From the NCBI GenBank assembly GCA_946480015.1, contig CAMLIL010000038.1:1-49896 (forward strand): DNA of 49,896 nt, written 5' to 3'. The notes beneath the pieces are model-generated. The model searched no databases and was not told where the DNA came from. It was given only the letters and a program-made list of their open reading frames with translations. The stretch is from an uncultured Oxalobacteraceae bacterium (lineage in GTDB: Bacteria; Pseudomonadota; Gammaproteobacteria; Burkholderiales; Burkholderiaceae). The translations under genes were made by a program, and so were the position numbers. Every line of letters begins with the position of its first letter. The first letter of the stretch is position 1. This document shows, piece after piece, positions 6,883-15,510 of this stretch.

Positions 6883-9597
6883 ATGGCAATGATCAGGAAA
6901 GCCGCGTCGCGCGCGGTGCGCGGCGTCGTGTTGGCGGGTGCGTATGGTATTGCGGCGGGCGCCGCCTTGGCGCAGGAGGCGATGCCGACGGTGGAAATCA
7001 CCGGTTCGGCCATCAGGCGGCTCGATGCGGAAACCGCCTTGCCGGTGCAGATCATCACCCGCGCCGAGATCGAGAAGGCCGGCGTGACGACCGCCTCCGA
7101 GCTGATGGGACGGGTTTCGGCGAATGTGGGCGGCCTGAGCGATGGCGCCAGCATCAACGTCGGCGGCGACCAGCGCGGCTTTAACAGCGCCAACCTGCGC
7201 GGTATCGGCACCTCGTCCACCCTGGTGCTGTTGAACGGACGCCGCATGGCCAACTTCGCGTCTCCCGGCGACGACACCGGCGTGGACCTGAACAATATTC
7301 CGGCGGCCGCACTGGAACGGGTCGAAGTGCTGCTGGACGGCGCTTCGGCGCTGTACGGCACCGATGCCATCGGCGGGGTCATCAACTTCATCACGCGCAA
7401 GGATTTCCAGGGCGTTGAACTGAGCGCCTATGCGGGCGCGACGCGGGAAGGCGGCGCCGGCAAGCGCACCGCCAGCCTCAGCGCGGGCAAGGGCGACCTC
7501 AACCGGGACGGCTTCAATGCGTTCGCCGTGCTGGACTTCCAGCGCACCGATGCGCTTAGCACCTCGCAGCGCAAATTCATCGGCGACTTGCGGATCGAAC
7601 AGCGGCTGGGCCATCTGCTGTCGAGCTTTACCAGCCCGGCCAATATCCGCCTGACCTCGGCCCAGCGCGACCATCTGCAGGACATCGGCTTCACCATCGA
7701 CGGCAAACCCATCACCAATCGCCAGATCAATCTGTACGCGCCGCAATGCGCGCCGCCGGCCAACGTCTATCTGCCGGACGGCACCGGCGGGGTCGATGCC
7801 TGCACCTACAATTACATGGGCGACACCGAGCTGTATCCCAAATCGGAAAAGGCCAGCCTGCTTAGCCGTGGCGTGTTGAAACTGGGCGGCGGCCACCAGG
7901 CGTATGTCGAGCTTGCGCTGAGCCGTGCCAAGACCTATTACGTGGGCTCGGCAGCGCGCGTGACCGGCCTTGTCGATTACCGCAAAGTGCCGCAACTGGC
8001 CAATACCGGGCTCGACCAGCTCGACGACGACGACGTGCCCGGCGAGCTGACCCTGCGCATGCGTCTGAACGAAGCGGGGCGCCGTACCAGCGAACTGACC
8101 AGCGATGGCGTGCGCCTGGTGGCTGGCCTGAGCGGTACCTTGGGCGGGTGGGATTACGATGCCGCGTTCAACCACAGCGTGAACACCGTCAAGGACAAGG
8201 ATACCCACGGCTATGTGCTCTACAACGAGCTGCTGGCGGGCATCGCGGACGGTCGCATCAACCCCTTCGGTCCGTCCAGCGCGCAAGGCGTGGCCTTGCT
8301 GGACAGCATACAGGTCAATGACGACGTGCGACACGCGCGCGGCACCATGGACTCGTTCGACTTCAAGTTTTCGCGCGCGCTCATGCCCATGGGCGGCGGC
8401 GATCTGGCCCTGGCGGTCGGCGGCGAGGCCCGGCGCGAGCGCAACGCCTTCACCCCGTCGGCCCTGCTAATGAGCGACAACATCAACAACGACGCGGCGC
8501 CCGAAGGCGGGCAGGCCACGCGTGACAGCCGCAATATTGCCGCACTGTACACTGAAGTGCTGATGCCGTTCACCAAGCAGTGGGAAGCCCAGCTGTCCGC
8601 GCGCTACGACCATTACCAGCGGGTGGGCGGGGCGGCCAGTCCCAAGGTCGGCGTGAGTTATCGCCCGGCCGAAAGCGTATTGCTGCGCGGCTCGGCCGGA
8701 CGCGGCTTCCGCGCGCCGTCGATGAGCGAACTGTTCCGCCCAACGGTGTACAGCGCCACCGCCACCTTGCCCGACCCGGTGTATTGCGCCACGGTGGACA
8801 ACAATTACGCCGACTGCGCCGACAACTGGAATACGCGGCGCTACAGCAACGCCGAGCTCAAGCCCGAGCGCAGCCGCCAGTTCTCGCTGGGCGCCGCTTT
8901 CGCCGCCGGCAAGCACTGGAATGCTTCGCTGGACTACTGGAACATCAAGCGCACCAATCTGATCAGCGAGATTGGCGACGACATCATTCTCGCTAACCTG
9001 GCCAAGTACGGCAGCCTGGTCCACCGCGACGAGGACGGGCTGATCGATTACATCGAACTGCGCAAGGAAAACCGCGGTGCGCAACTGGCCAAGGGCCTGG
9101 ATCTGGCGCTCAGCCTGCGCCGCCTGGACACGGCGGCGGGCCGCTTCGGCGCCCGTCTGAACGGCACCTATGTACTCGGTTCGACAATCCAGAACGGCCC
9201 CGGCGACGCCTACGTCAGCAATCTCAACCGGTTCGTCACCGACGGGGTGGTGCAGCGCTGGCGCCATACCTTGAGTGTCGACTGGGAGCGCGGCGCGCTG
9301 TCGGCTACGCTGTCGAACACGTATTCGAGCGGCTACGAAGACCAGAACTCGGCCATCAATATCGACGACGGCAGCGTGGTGGCGCCCAACCGCGTGAAGG
9401 CCTATTCGCTGTGGGACATGTCGCTGGGGTATGAGGTCAGCAAGCAATTGCGCTTGCGCGCAGGCGTGCAAAACCTGTTCGACAAGAGTCCGCCTTTCTC
9501 CAACCAGGCCTATTACTTCCTGTCCGGCTACGACCCGACCTATACCGACGTGCGCGGACGGCGCGGCTATATCAGCGCAACATATGCCTTCAAGTAA
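6883..9597 (+). CDS. TonB-dependent receptor (outer membrane)
   Basis: The product is 904 residues from ATG 6883; GAGGAG at 6872-6877 sits five bases before it, which favours this start over nearby GTG (6877), TTG (6880) and ATG (6889). The signal peptide ends near GAALAQ. The plug domain (about residues 35-165) shows TVEITGSAIRRLDAETALP, VQIITRAEIEKAGVTTASEL, LRGIGTSSTLVLLNGRRM and ERVEVLLDGASALYGTDA, then INFITRKDF, the standard order in receptors of the CirA/BtuB type. The barrel carries SAGRGFRAPSMSELFRP, which is also typical. It ends SATYAFK, with the usual aromatic near the C-terminus. It is a different subtype from the receptor at 1099 (shorter, different plug), so the locus has two non-duplicate outer-membrane importers. 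The ligand is not readable from sequence; neighbours suggest pectin-derived oligomers. Confidence 0.92.
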   Translation: MAMIRKAASRAVRGVVLAGAYGIAAGAALAQEAMPTVEITGSAIRRLDAETALPVQIITRAEIEKAGVTTASELMGRVSANVGGLSDGASINVGGDQRGFNSANLRGIGTSSTLVLLNGRRMANFASPGDDTGVDLNNIPAAALERVEVLLDGASALYGTDAIGGVINFITRKDFQGVELSAYAGATREGGAGKRTASLSAGKGDLNRDGFNAFAVLDFQRTDALSTSQRKFIGDLRIEQRLGHLLSSFTSPANIRLTSAQRDHLQDIGFTIDGKPITNRQINLYAPQCAPPANVYLPDGTGGVDACTYNYMGDTELYPKSEKASLLSRGVLKLGGGHQAYVELALSRAKTYYVGSAARVTGLVDYRKVPQLANTGLDQLDDDDVPGELTLRMRLNEAGRRTSELTSDGVRLVAGLSGTLGGWDYDAAFNHSVNTVKDKDTHGYVLYNELLAGIADGRINPFGPSSAQGVALLDSIQVNDDVRHARGTMDSFDFKFSRALMPMGGGDLALAVGGEARRERNAFTPSALLMSDNINNDAAPEGGQATRDSRNIAALYTEVLMPFTKQWEAQLSARYDHYQRVGGAASPKVGVSYRPAESVLLRGSAGRGFRAPSMSELFRPTVYSATATLPDPVYCATVDNNYADCADNWNTRRYSNAELKPERSRQFSLGAAFAAGKHWNASLDYWNIKRTNLISEIGDDIILANLAKYGSLVHRDEDGLIDYIELRKENRGAQLAKGLDLALSLRRLDTAAGRFGARLNGTYVLGSTIQNGPGDAYVSNLNRFVTDGVVQRWRHTLSVDWERGALSATLSNTYSSGYEDQNSAINIDDGSVVAPNRVKAYSLWDMSLGYEVSKQLRLRAGVQNLFDKSPPFSNQAYYFLSGYDPTYTDVRGRRGYISATYAFK

Positions 9598-9660
9598 ACG
9601 CGTCGCGGGAATGTGAAGCGTTTCCAGGCTGGCGTCTCGTGGCGGTGTAGACTGTGTCCT

Positions 9661-9772
9661 ATGGATCAAACTCACCGCCAACATCTGCTTTCCACCCGGC
9701 TGGCGTTTTTCGCCGCCGGCGTTGCCATGTCCGCCTGGGCGCCCCTGGTTCCGTACGCCAAGGCGCGCGCAA
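9661..9772 (+). pseudogene. MFS transporter remnant (N-terminal fragment only)
   Basis: From ATG 9661 the reading gives MDQTHRQHLLSTRLAFFAAG and then VAMSAWAPLVPYAKAR, the typical first transmembrane segment and loop of sugar-type or YbjJ-like major facilitator transporters. After about 37 residues the similarity stops abruptly and the sequence continues in another frame as a chemotaxis-receptor fragment. Eleven further membrane helices expected of the family are absent. This is therefore a truncated remnant joined to foreign sequence, probably by deletion. Confidence 0.6.
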
Positions 9773-10509
9773 ATCGGCTTGCTGTTTGCGGCCCTGGAGG
9801 AAATGAAGAGCAAGCTGATCCGCGTGGTGGCCGAGGTCCGTGCCGGCACCCAGGACATCGCGCAGGCATCGAACGAACTTGCCGATGGCAACCGCGACCT
9901 GGCCCAGCGCACCGACACCGAAGTGCAATCGATCAAGGAAGCCACCGCCTCGATCTCATCGTTGACGGCGACCGTGATGCAGAACGCCGAGCACGCCAAC
10001 CACCTTGCGCTCAATGCCGCAGTCGAAGCAGCGCGCGCCGGCGAACAGGGACGCGGATTTGCCGTGGTCGCTAGCGATGTACGCAGCCTGGCCCAGCGCT
10101 CGGCCACCGCCGCACAGGAAATCAAGCAGCTCATCGGCGCCTCGGTTGAACGGGGCGACCAAGGCACACAGCTGGTCGACCGGGCCGGCACCACCATGCT
10201 GGAACTGGTGGCCAGCATCAAGGGGGTGTCGACCATCATGAGCGACATCACCCTGGCCAGCCAGGCGCAATCGAACGGGATCGCGCAAGTGAGCCGCGCG
10301 ATAGAACAGATGAACGAGGTGGCCCAGCAAAACGCCAGTCTGTGCAGCAGGCGGCGGCCTCCACCGAAGCCATGCAGCGGCGCGCCGAGCACATGGTCGG
10401 CGTGGTCAGCGCGTTCGAGCTGGGCGAGCAAGGATTGGCAGAAAAGAGTACGTCAGCGCGGGCGCCGAAGCCGGTGCGCCAGCGTCCGGCTCTCAGCGCC
10501 GTGCATTAG
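9773..10509 (+). pseudogene. Methyl-accepting chemotaxis protein remnant (5'-truncated, internally deleted, frameshifted)
   Basis: The frame beginning IGLLFAALEEMKSKLIRVV is the end of a HAMP domain and the start of a chemoreceptor signalling domain. It continues with DIAQASNELADGNRDLAQRT and runs to about 10000, where MQNAEHAN jumps straight to LALNAAVEAARAGEQGRGFA. The intervening residues, including the receptor-tip IAFQTN part normally present, are missing, so there is an in-frame internal deletion. The frame continues to NGIAQVSRAIEQMNEVAQQN, then a one-base loss near 10340 (after QQNASL) shifts it; the true end, with QQAAASTEAMQRRAEHMVGV, is in another frame and stops at 10509. The ligand-binding and membrane parts are absent. 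The tail overlaps the end of rhaK on the other strand. Confidence 0.75.
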
Positions 10510-11855
10510 CGCGTTACGGCAGCTGCCAGCCAGCGTTCGCGGTAGTCATCCAGGCCGCTGAGCGCCAGCGGCGTGGCGGCCTGCCCGGCCATGGCCGGCG
10601 CCTCCCCCCAGCGATGCAGCATCCAGCCGCCGCAAGTGGTGCCGCTGGCATCGTCCGACGTCGATACCGGCTGCTGCGGACGCAAGGCTCCCAGCAAGGG
10701 GGCAAAGTAGGGATTGCCGCTGAAACTGCCTTCGACGACGATGCCGCCTTGCGCACCCAGGGCGGTAAGGCAATAGTCGGTCATCAACACGCAGTACAGG
10801 GTGGCCAAAGCGTAACGTTCTTCGGCGCTCCGCGGCTGCGGTCCTGCGATGCTGCCCCTGTGGCCCGCGAACGGCCCGCCGGACTCGGCAAAGCAGGGCA
10901 GTGCCATGGTGCCGCGTTCCACCAGGTTTTCGAGGTCGGCAACGCTGCAGGTGGCGGGCGAGGCGCCGGCCAGGATGCCGAATTCGCGCCCGCCCATGAA
11001 GCGCATGCAGGCCACCGGTTTGCCCAAGGCATTGGTGTTGGCCAGCATGTCGGCGTTTTCGCGCAACTGCTTGAGTTCAACACCGAAGGCGGCCGCAATC
11101 ATCCAGGTGCCGGTCGACAGCACCGTCTGGCGCGGCGCGTTGAGGTAGCGCAGCAGCGAGGCGTTGCTGTCGTGAATGCCGCACACGATCTTGCAGTCCG
11201 ACGGCAAGCCGGTCAGCGCGGCCAGCTCCGGCTTGACGTTGCCCAGGGGCGCGAACGCCGGCTGGCGCGGCGGAAACAAGTGCTCCCAGCCCATCCGCTT
11301 CGGCAGGTCGGAATATTGCTGGGTGACGGGATTCCACAGATCGGTATGGCAACCCAGCGACGTTACTTCGCTGGCGGCAACGCCGGACAGGCGCCAGGCC
11401 CAGTACTGCGGGTACATCAGGATGTGGCGCGCGCGGGCGAACGCGGTCGGGAATTTTTGGGCTTGCCAGACCAGCTGACGGCCCAGGTTCAGGCCGCATG
11501 GCAGCGCGGGCGACAGCGTGTCGGCGTAGTCCGGCCGCGCCGAATAATCCACCTCGCCGGGATCGAATTCATAGTCGAGCACCGGCAGCACCAGGCCGGT
11601 GTCGTCGACCAGCGCGGCGGTCGCGCCATGCGTCACGGGCACGATGGCGCCGATGCACGCCTGCGCGGCAAAGCCGGCCATGGTGCCGAGCATCCAGTCC
11701 CAGATGCGTTCCACGTCGTGGTGCGGATAGGGGCCGTTGTCGGCGATGGCGTTGGGCATGCGCTGCTCGCTCAGCAGGCCGCCTTGCGCATCGAGCAGGG
11801 CCAGCTTGACGTTGGTCTTGCCGATGTCGAGGACGATGGTGGCGCTGTCGTTCAT
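10506..11855 (-). CDS. rhaK: L-rhamnulose kinase-like FGGY-family carbohydrate kinase
   Basis: The product is 449 residues with start ATG 11855. It belongs to the FGGY sugar-kinase family: phosphate-binding VLDIGKTNVKLALLD at the N-terminus, HGATAALVD, CGIHDSNASLLRYL and STGTWMIAAAF in the middle, and GGIVVEGSFSGNPYFAPLL near the C-terminus. In this operon it would phosphorylate L-rhamnulose to L-rhamnulose 1-phosphate for the RhaD aldolase, as RhaK does in Rhizobium leguminosarum; it differs from the E. coli RhaB type. Its start overlaps the rhaQ stop by one base (TAATG), so it is probably translationally coupled as the last gene of rhaRSTPQK. Its 3' end overlaps the convergent chemoreceptor remnant by four bases. 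Confidence 0.85.
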   Translation of the reverse strand: MNDSATIVLDIGKTNVKLALLDAQGGLLSEQRMPNAIADNGPYPHHDVERIWDWMLGTMAGFAAQACIGAIVPVTHGATAALVDDTGLVLPVLDYEFDPGEVDYSARPDYADTLSPALPCGLNLGRQLVWQAQKFPTAFARARHILMYPQYWAWRLSGVAASEVTSLGCHTDLWNPVTQQYSDLPKRMGWEHLFPPRQPAFAPLGNVKPELAALTGLPSDCKIVCGIHDSNASLLRYLNAPRQTVLSTGTWMIAAAFGVELKQLRENADMLANTNALGKPVACMRFMGGREFGILAGASPATCSVADLENLVERGTMALPCFAESGGPFAGHRGSIAGPQPRSAEERYALATLYCVLMTDYCLTALGAQGGIVVEGSFSGNPYFAPLLGALRPQQPVSTSDDASGTTCGGWMLHRWGEAPAMAGQAATPLALSGLDDYRERWLAAAVTR

Positions 11856-12874
11856 TATTTCGCCACCTTCTTGCCTTGCATCAGCCGTGGCAGGGCAATG
11901 GTGACCAGCAGCAGGATACCGACCACGATGGTCATGTAAATGCCTGGAATGTTCGCCAGCGACAAGCCGTAGGTGACGATGCCCAGCGTCAGCACCGCCA
12001 GCATCACGCCGCCGATGGTGCCGGCACCGCCGGCAATGCTGACACCGCCCAGAATGACCATGGTAATGACTTCGAGTTCCCAGCCGGTGGCGATATTCGG
12101 CCGGGTGCTGCCGATGCGGCCGGTCAGCAGGAAGGCCGCCAGGCCGGCCATGGCGCCGGTCAGCATGAACAGCAGCATGCGGTAGCGCTCCACGTTGATG
12201 CCGGAAAAGCGCGCGGCGGTCGGGTTATTGCCGATCGCGTAGATGCGCCGCCCCCAGGTGGTCATGTGCAGCACCACCGCGAACAGGGCGGCAAACACCA
12301 GCAGCACGACGAACTGCTTGGGAATCAGGTCGAAGTAATACCCCTGGCCCCAGTCCACCATCAGTTCCGGATAGCCGGTAAAAGCCTTGTCGCCCAGAAC
12401 CACCGACGACAGGCCGCGAAACAGCGACACGGTGCCGATGGTGACGACAATCGATGGCAGCGCGAAGCGCGTCACCAGAATGCCGTTGAGCGAACCGCAT
12501 AGCACCCCGGTGGCGATCGCCACGAAAAACAGGCCGGCCGGCGGCACGCCGTGCGTATGCGCCAGGCCCATGGCGACGGAACTCAGCGCCAGGATACCGG
12601 CCACCGAAATGTCGATTTCCCGGCAAATGATCAGCAATGCCATCGGCAATGCGATCAGGGCTTTTTCGCTGAAATTGAAGGTGCCGTCGAACAGATTATG
12701 CAGGTCGAAGAAATTGGGCAGGATCAGGCTGTTGGCGACAAACGCCACCAGCAGCAGCAGCGCCAGCAGGGTTTCCCAGCGGCCCAGCAGGTGTTTCAGC
12801 CGGGTTGGCTGGCGGTCGAGAATGGTGTAGCGCGAGGTCGATTTCGCGCTCGCCAGCATCGTGGTGGTATTCAA
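11855..12874 (-). CDS. rhaQ: Rhamnose ABC transporter, permease RhaQ
   Basis: The product is a 339-residue hydrophobic permease of the simple-sugar (RbsC/AraH-like) ABC family, acting in the inner membrane as partner of RhaP. Eight to ten membrane segments are visible, with the typical LIICREIDISVAGILALSSV and GRRIYAIGNNPTAARFSGIN motifs and the repeat EVITMVILGGVSIAGGAGTI. The start chosen is TTG 12874, which overlaps the rhaP stop as TTGA; an alternative ATG at codon 6 (12859) is possible. RhaK follows with a one-base overlap. Close pairing with a second permease, an ATPase with two cassettes and a binding lipoprotein identifies a complete importer. Assignment to rhamnose rests on the flanking rhamnose catabolic genes. 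Confidence 0.87.
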   Translation of the reverse strand: MNTTTMLASAKSTSRYTILDRQPTRLKHLLGRWETLLALLLLVAFVANSLILPNFFDLHNLFDGTFNFSEKALIALPMALLIICREIDISVAGILALSSVAMGLAHTHGVPPAGLFFVAIATGVLCGSLNGILVTRFALPSIVVTIGTVSLFRGLSSVVLGDKAFTGYPELMVDWGQGYYFDLIPKQFVVLLVFAALFAVVLHMTTWGRRIYAIGNNPTAARFSGINVERYRMLLFMLTGAMAGLAAFLLTGRIGSTRPNIATGWELEVITMVILGGVSIAGGAGTIGGVMLAVLTLGIVTYGLSLANIPGIYMTIVVGILLLVTIALPRLMQGKKVAK

Positions 12875-13869
12875 GCTGCGCTCCGGGTGGCGGACGGGTT
12901 AATCAGGTGCAGCGGCAGGATTTGCCGGCTATTGTTTTTGCTGCCGCGGGCGTTGATCAGGACGGCCGTCAGGATGACGATGCCGGTCAGCGCACTTTGC
13001 CAGAATGGCGATACCTTCACCACCGGCAGGGCGTTATTGATCACCGCCAGGAACAGCGAACCGAGTACCGCGCCGCCGACGGTGCCGACACCGCCGGCGA
13101 TATTGATGCCGCCGATGACGCAGGCGGCGATCACCGTAAATTCGAAACCGTAGGCGATTTCGGTATAGGCGACCGCATAGCGCGCCACCCACAGATAACC
13201 GCACAAGCCGGCCATCATGCCCGACAGGCCGTAGGTCCACATCAGGCGCTGGGCCGAGGCAATGCCGATATAGCGCGCCGAATGCGGCTCGTTACCGATG
13301 GCATACAGGTCGCGTCCGAAACGCGAATGGCGGGCGATAAACCACATCACCAGAATCACCGCGGCGGCGATCCACACGAGGTGGGTCACACCCAACAGGC
13401 GTTCGAGCGGAAAGGCGATAAAGTCGGCCGGCATCTGGTGCGACGATACCCAGGCGCCGTTCGACATCACGAAGACCAGGCCGCGATAGACGCTCATGGC
13501 GCCCAGGGTGACTACGATCGGCGGCAATTGCAGATAGCCGATCAGCCAGCCGTTGACCAGGCCGAGCAGCAGGCCGGTGGCCACTGCCGCCAGGACGATC
13601 AATACCAGCGGCAGGCCGGGATATCTGGCGCCCAGCAAGGCCGCCACCATGCCCGACAGCGCCAGGTTCGACGCCACCGACAGATCGATGCCGCGCGTGA
13701 TAATCACAAACATCTGGGTCAGCGCCAGCATGATCAGCAGGGTGCTGTCGGTGAGCAGATTGCCCAGGCTGGCCGCGCTGACAAATACCGGCGCGCGCAG
13801 GCCGACCAGCCCGATCAGCGCGGCAATCAGCACCGCCAGCAGCGCTTCGCGTTGTTTAAACATACTCAT
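12871..13869 (-). CDS. rhaP: Rhamnose ABC transporter, permease RhaP
   Basis: The product is 332 residues, an inner-membrane permease of the same family as RhaQ but clearly diverged, so the importer channel is a heterodimer as in Rhizobium RhaPQ. Signature parts are MFVIITRGIDLSVASNLALS, the loop GRDLYAIGNEPHSARYIGI, which faces the ATPase, and FTVIAACVIGGINIAGGVGT. The start is ATG 13869, overlapping the end of rhaT by four bases (ATGA); its own stop overlaps the rhaQ TTG. These overlaps indicate one transcript with coupled translation. Confidence 0.88.
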   Translation of the reverse strand: MSMFKQREALLAVLIAALIGLVGLRAPVFVSAASLGNLLTDSTLLIMLALTQMFVIITRGIDLSVASNLALSGMVAALLGARYPGLPLVLIVLAAVATGLLLGLVNGWLIGYLQLPPIVVTLGAMSVYRGLVFVMSNGAWVSSHQMPADFIAFPLERLLGVTHLVWIAAAVILVMWFIARHSRFGRDLYAIGNEPHSARYIGIASAQRLMWTYGLSGMMAGLCGYLWVARYAVAYTEIAYGFEFTVIAACVIGGINIAGGVGTVGGAVLGSLFLAVINNALPVVKVSPFWQSALTGIVILTAVLINARGSKNNSRQILPLHLINPSATRSAA

Positions 13870-15431
13870 GCTGCTTCCTCTGTCGATAACTCGCTGCCCG
13901 ATGCGGCGGCGACCACGCGTTCAGGCGTGGCCTGGGCGCGCGAAAACTCCTTGGTGATGTGGCCCTGGTGCATGACGATGACGCGGTCGGCCATGCCCAA
14001 TACTTCCGGCAATTCGGACGACACCAGAATCACCGACAGCCCGCGCGTGACCAGTTCGCTGATAAAGCGGTGCACGGCGGCTTTCGAGCCGATATCGATG
14101 CCCTTGGTCGGTTCGTCGAGAATGATCACTTTCGGATCGGTGGCCAGCCATTTTCCCAGCACGACCTTTTGCTGATTGCCGCCCGACAGTTCGGACACGT
14201 TCTGCATCAGGTGGCGCGCCTTGAGTTCGAGCTGCTCGCCGAAATGGCGGGCGATCGCGGTTTCCCGGGCGCGTTGGCCGCGCAGGAAAAAGCCGACCTT
14301 CTTCAAAATCGGCAGGGTGATGTTATGCATGATCGGCATCGACAGATGCGCGCCCTGGTGCTGGCGGTCTTCCGGCACATAGGCGATACCGTGGGCCACC
14401 GCATCGGCCGGGCAGGTGATGTGAACGGCCTTGCCGCCGATTTTCACGGTGCCGCGCACGCCTTGGGACAGGCCGAACAGCGCCTGCATGACTTCCGAGC
14501 GCCCCGCGCCGACCAGGCCGTAAAAGCCCAGGATCTCGCCCTGTCTGAGTTTGAAGCTGACCTGGTCGAATTCGGTCGGATGGCAGAACCCCTCGATTTC
14601 CAGCAGCGTATCGCCCGGCGTCACGTCGGCTTTCGGGAAGGTCTGGTGAATCGTGCGGCCCACCATCAGCGCGACCAGTTCCGGCTCGCTGATATCGGCC
14701 AGCGCCCCATCGGCGACGAAATGGCCGTCGCGCAGCACGGTGTAGCGGTCGGCGACTTCGTAAATCTCGTCGAATTTATGCGAAATGAAGATGACGGCGG
14801 TGCCGGCTTGCTTCAGTTGGTCGATGATGCGGTACAGCTCATGGATTTCGCGCTGCGACAGCGCCGCGGTCGGCTCGTCCATGATCACCACGCGCGCATC
14901 CTGCGACAGGGCGCGGGCGATTTCCACGAAGTGGCGCTGGGCCACGCTCAAATCCTTGACGCGGGCGCGTACCGGCAGCGACACTTCCAGCCGTTCGAAC
15001 AGCTTTTGCGCGGCCGATTCGATCTTCGCCCAGTCGATCCGTTTCAGGAAACCGGTGGTCGGCTGGCGGCCCACATAAATATTCTCGGCCACGGTGAGTT
15101 CATCGAACATCACGGTTTCCTGGTGCACCGCGGTGATCCCTGCAAGCATGGCTTCCTGGGCGCTGCCGAAACGCACCGGCTGGCCGCCCAGGTGAATGGT
15201 GCCGGCGTCGGGCTGGTAAATCCCGGTCAGGGTTTTGACCAGGGTGGATTTACCGGCGCCGTTTTCGCCGATCAGCGCCATGACTTCGCCCGGGCGAATC
15301 GTCAGGCCGACTTCATTTAATGCAATCACGCCGCTAAAGCGCTTGCAGATGCCGGTCAGCTGTAATACCGGCGGAGCGGAAGAGGCAGCCGGCGCTCCGG
15401 CGGGCGCGCTGCTAACTGGTAATACTGGCAT
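13866..15431 (-). CDS. rhaT: Rhamnose ABC transporter, ATP-binding protein RhaT (two cassettes)
   Basis: The product is 521 residues with two ABC domains in one chain, as in RbsA-type sugar ATPases. Cassette 1 (about residues 22-260) has Walker A GENGAGKST at 55-63, a signature LSVAQRHFVEIARAL and Walker B VVIMDEPTAALS. Cassette 2 (about 270-515) has the degenerate Walker A GLVGAGRSEV, the signature LSGGNQQKVVLGKWL and VIILDEPTKGIDIG. The degenerate second P-loop is normal for the family. It powers rhamnose import through RhaPQ at the cytoplasmic face. The name follows Rhizobium usage and must not be confused with the E. coli RhaT symporter. The N-terminal Ala/Pro-rich stretch (residues 5-20) is a low-complexity extension. 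There is a 79-base gap from rhaS. Confidence 0.92.
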   Translation of the reverse strand: MPVLPVSSAPAGAPAASSAPPVLQLTGICKRFSGVIALNEVGLTIRPGEVMALIGENGAGKSTLVKTLTGIYQPDAGTIHLGGQPVRFGSAQEAMLAGITAVHQETVMFDELTVAENIYVGRQPTTGFLKRIDWAKIESAAQKLFERLEVSLPVRARVKDLSVAQRHFVEIARALSQDARVVIMDEPTAALSQREIHELYRIIDQLKQAGTAVIFISHKFDEIYEVADRYTVLRDGHFVADGALADISEPELVALMVGRTIHQTFPKADVTPGDTLLEIEGFCHPTEFDQVSFKLRQGEILGFYGLVGAGRSEVMQALFGLSQGVRGTVKIGGKAVHITCPADAVAHGIAYVPEDRQHQGAHLSMPIMHNITLPILKKVGFFLRGQRARETAIARHFGEQLELKARHLMQNVSELSGGNQQKVVLGKWLATDPKVIILDEPTKGIDIGSKAAVHRFISELVTRGLSVILVSSELPEVLGMADRVIVMHQGHITKEFSRAQATPERVVAAASGSELSTEEAA

Positions 15432-15510
15432 AAGGCTTCACAATCATTTGGAAAACACGAACGGCGGCGGCCGGCGCGTGCCATGACGCGCCGCAACCGC
15501 GCCGGCTGCA

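Noticed and set aside
9613..10074. 153-codon plus-strand frame
   Set aside because: Only the part from 9661 to about 9770 resembles a protein (MFS start); the rest is the chemoreceptor remnant read out of frame.
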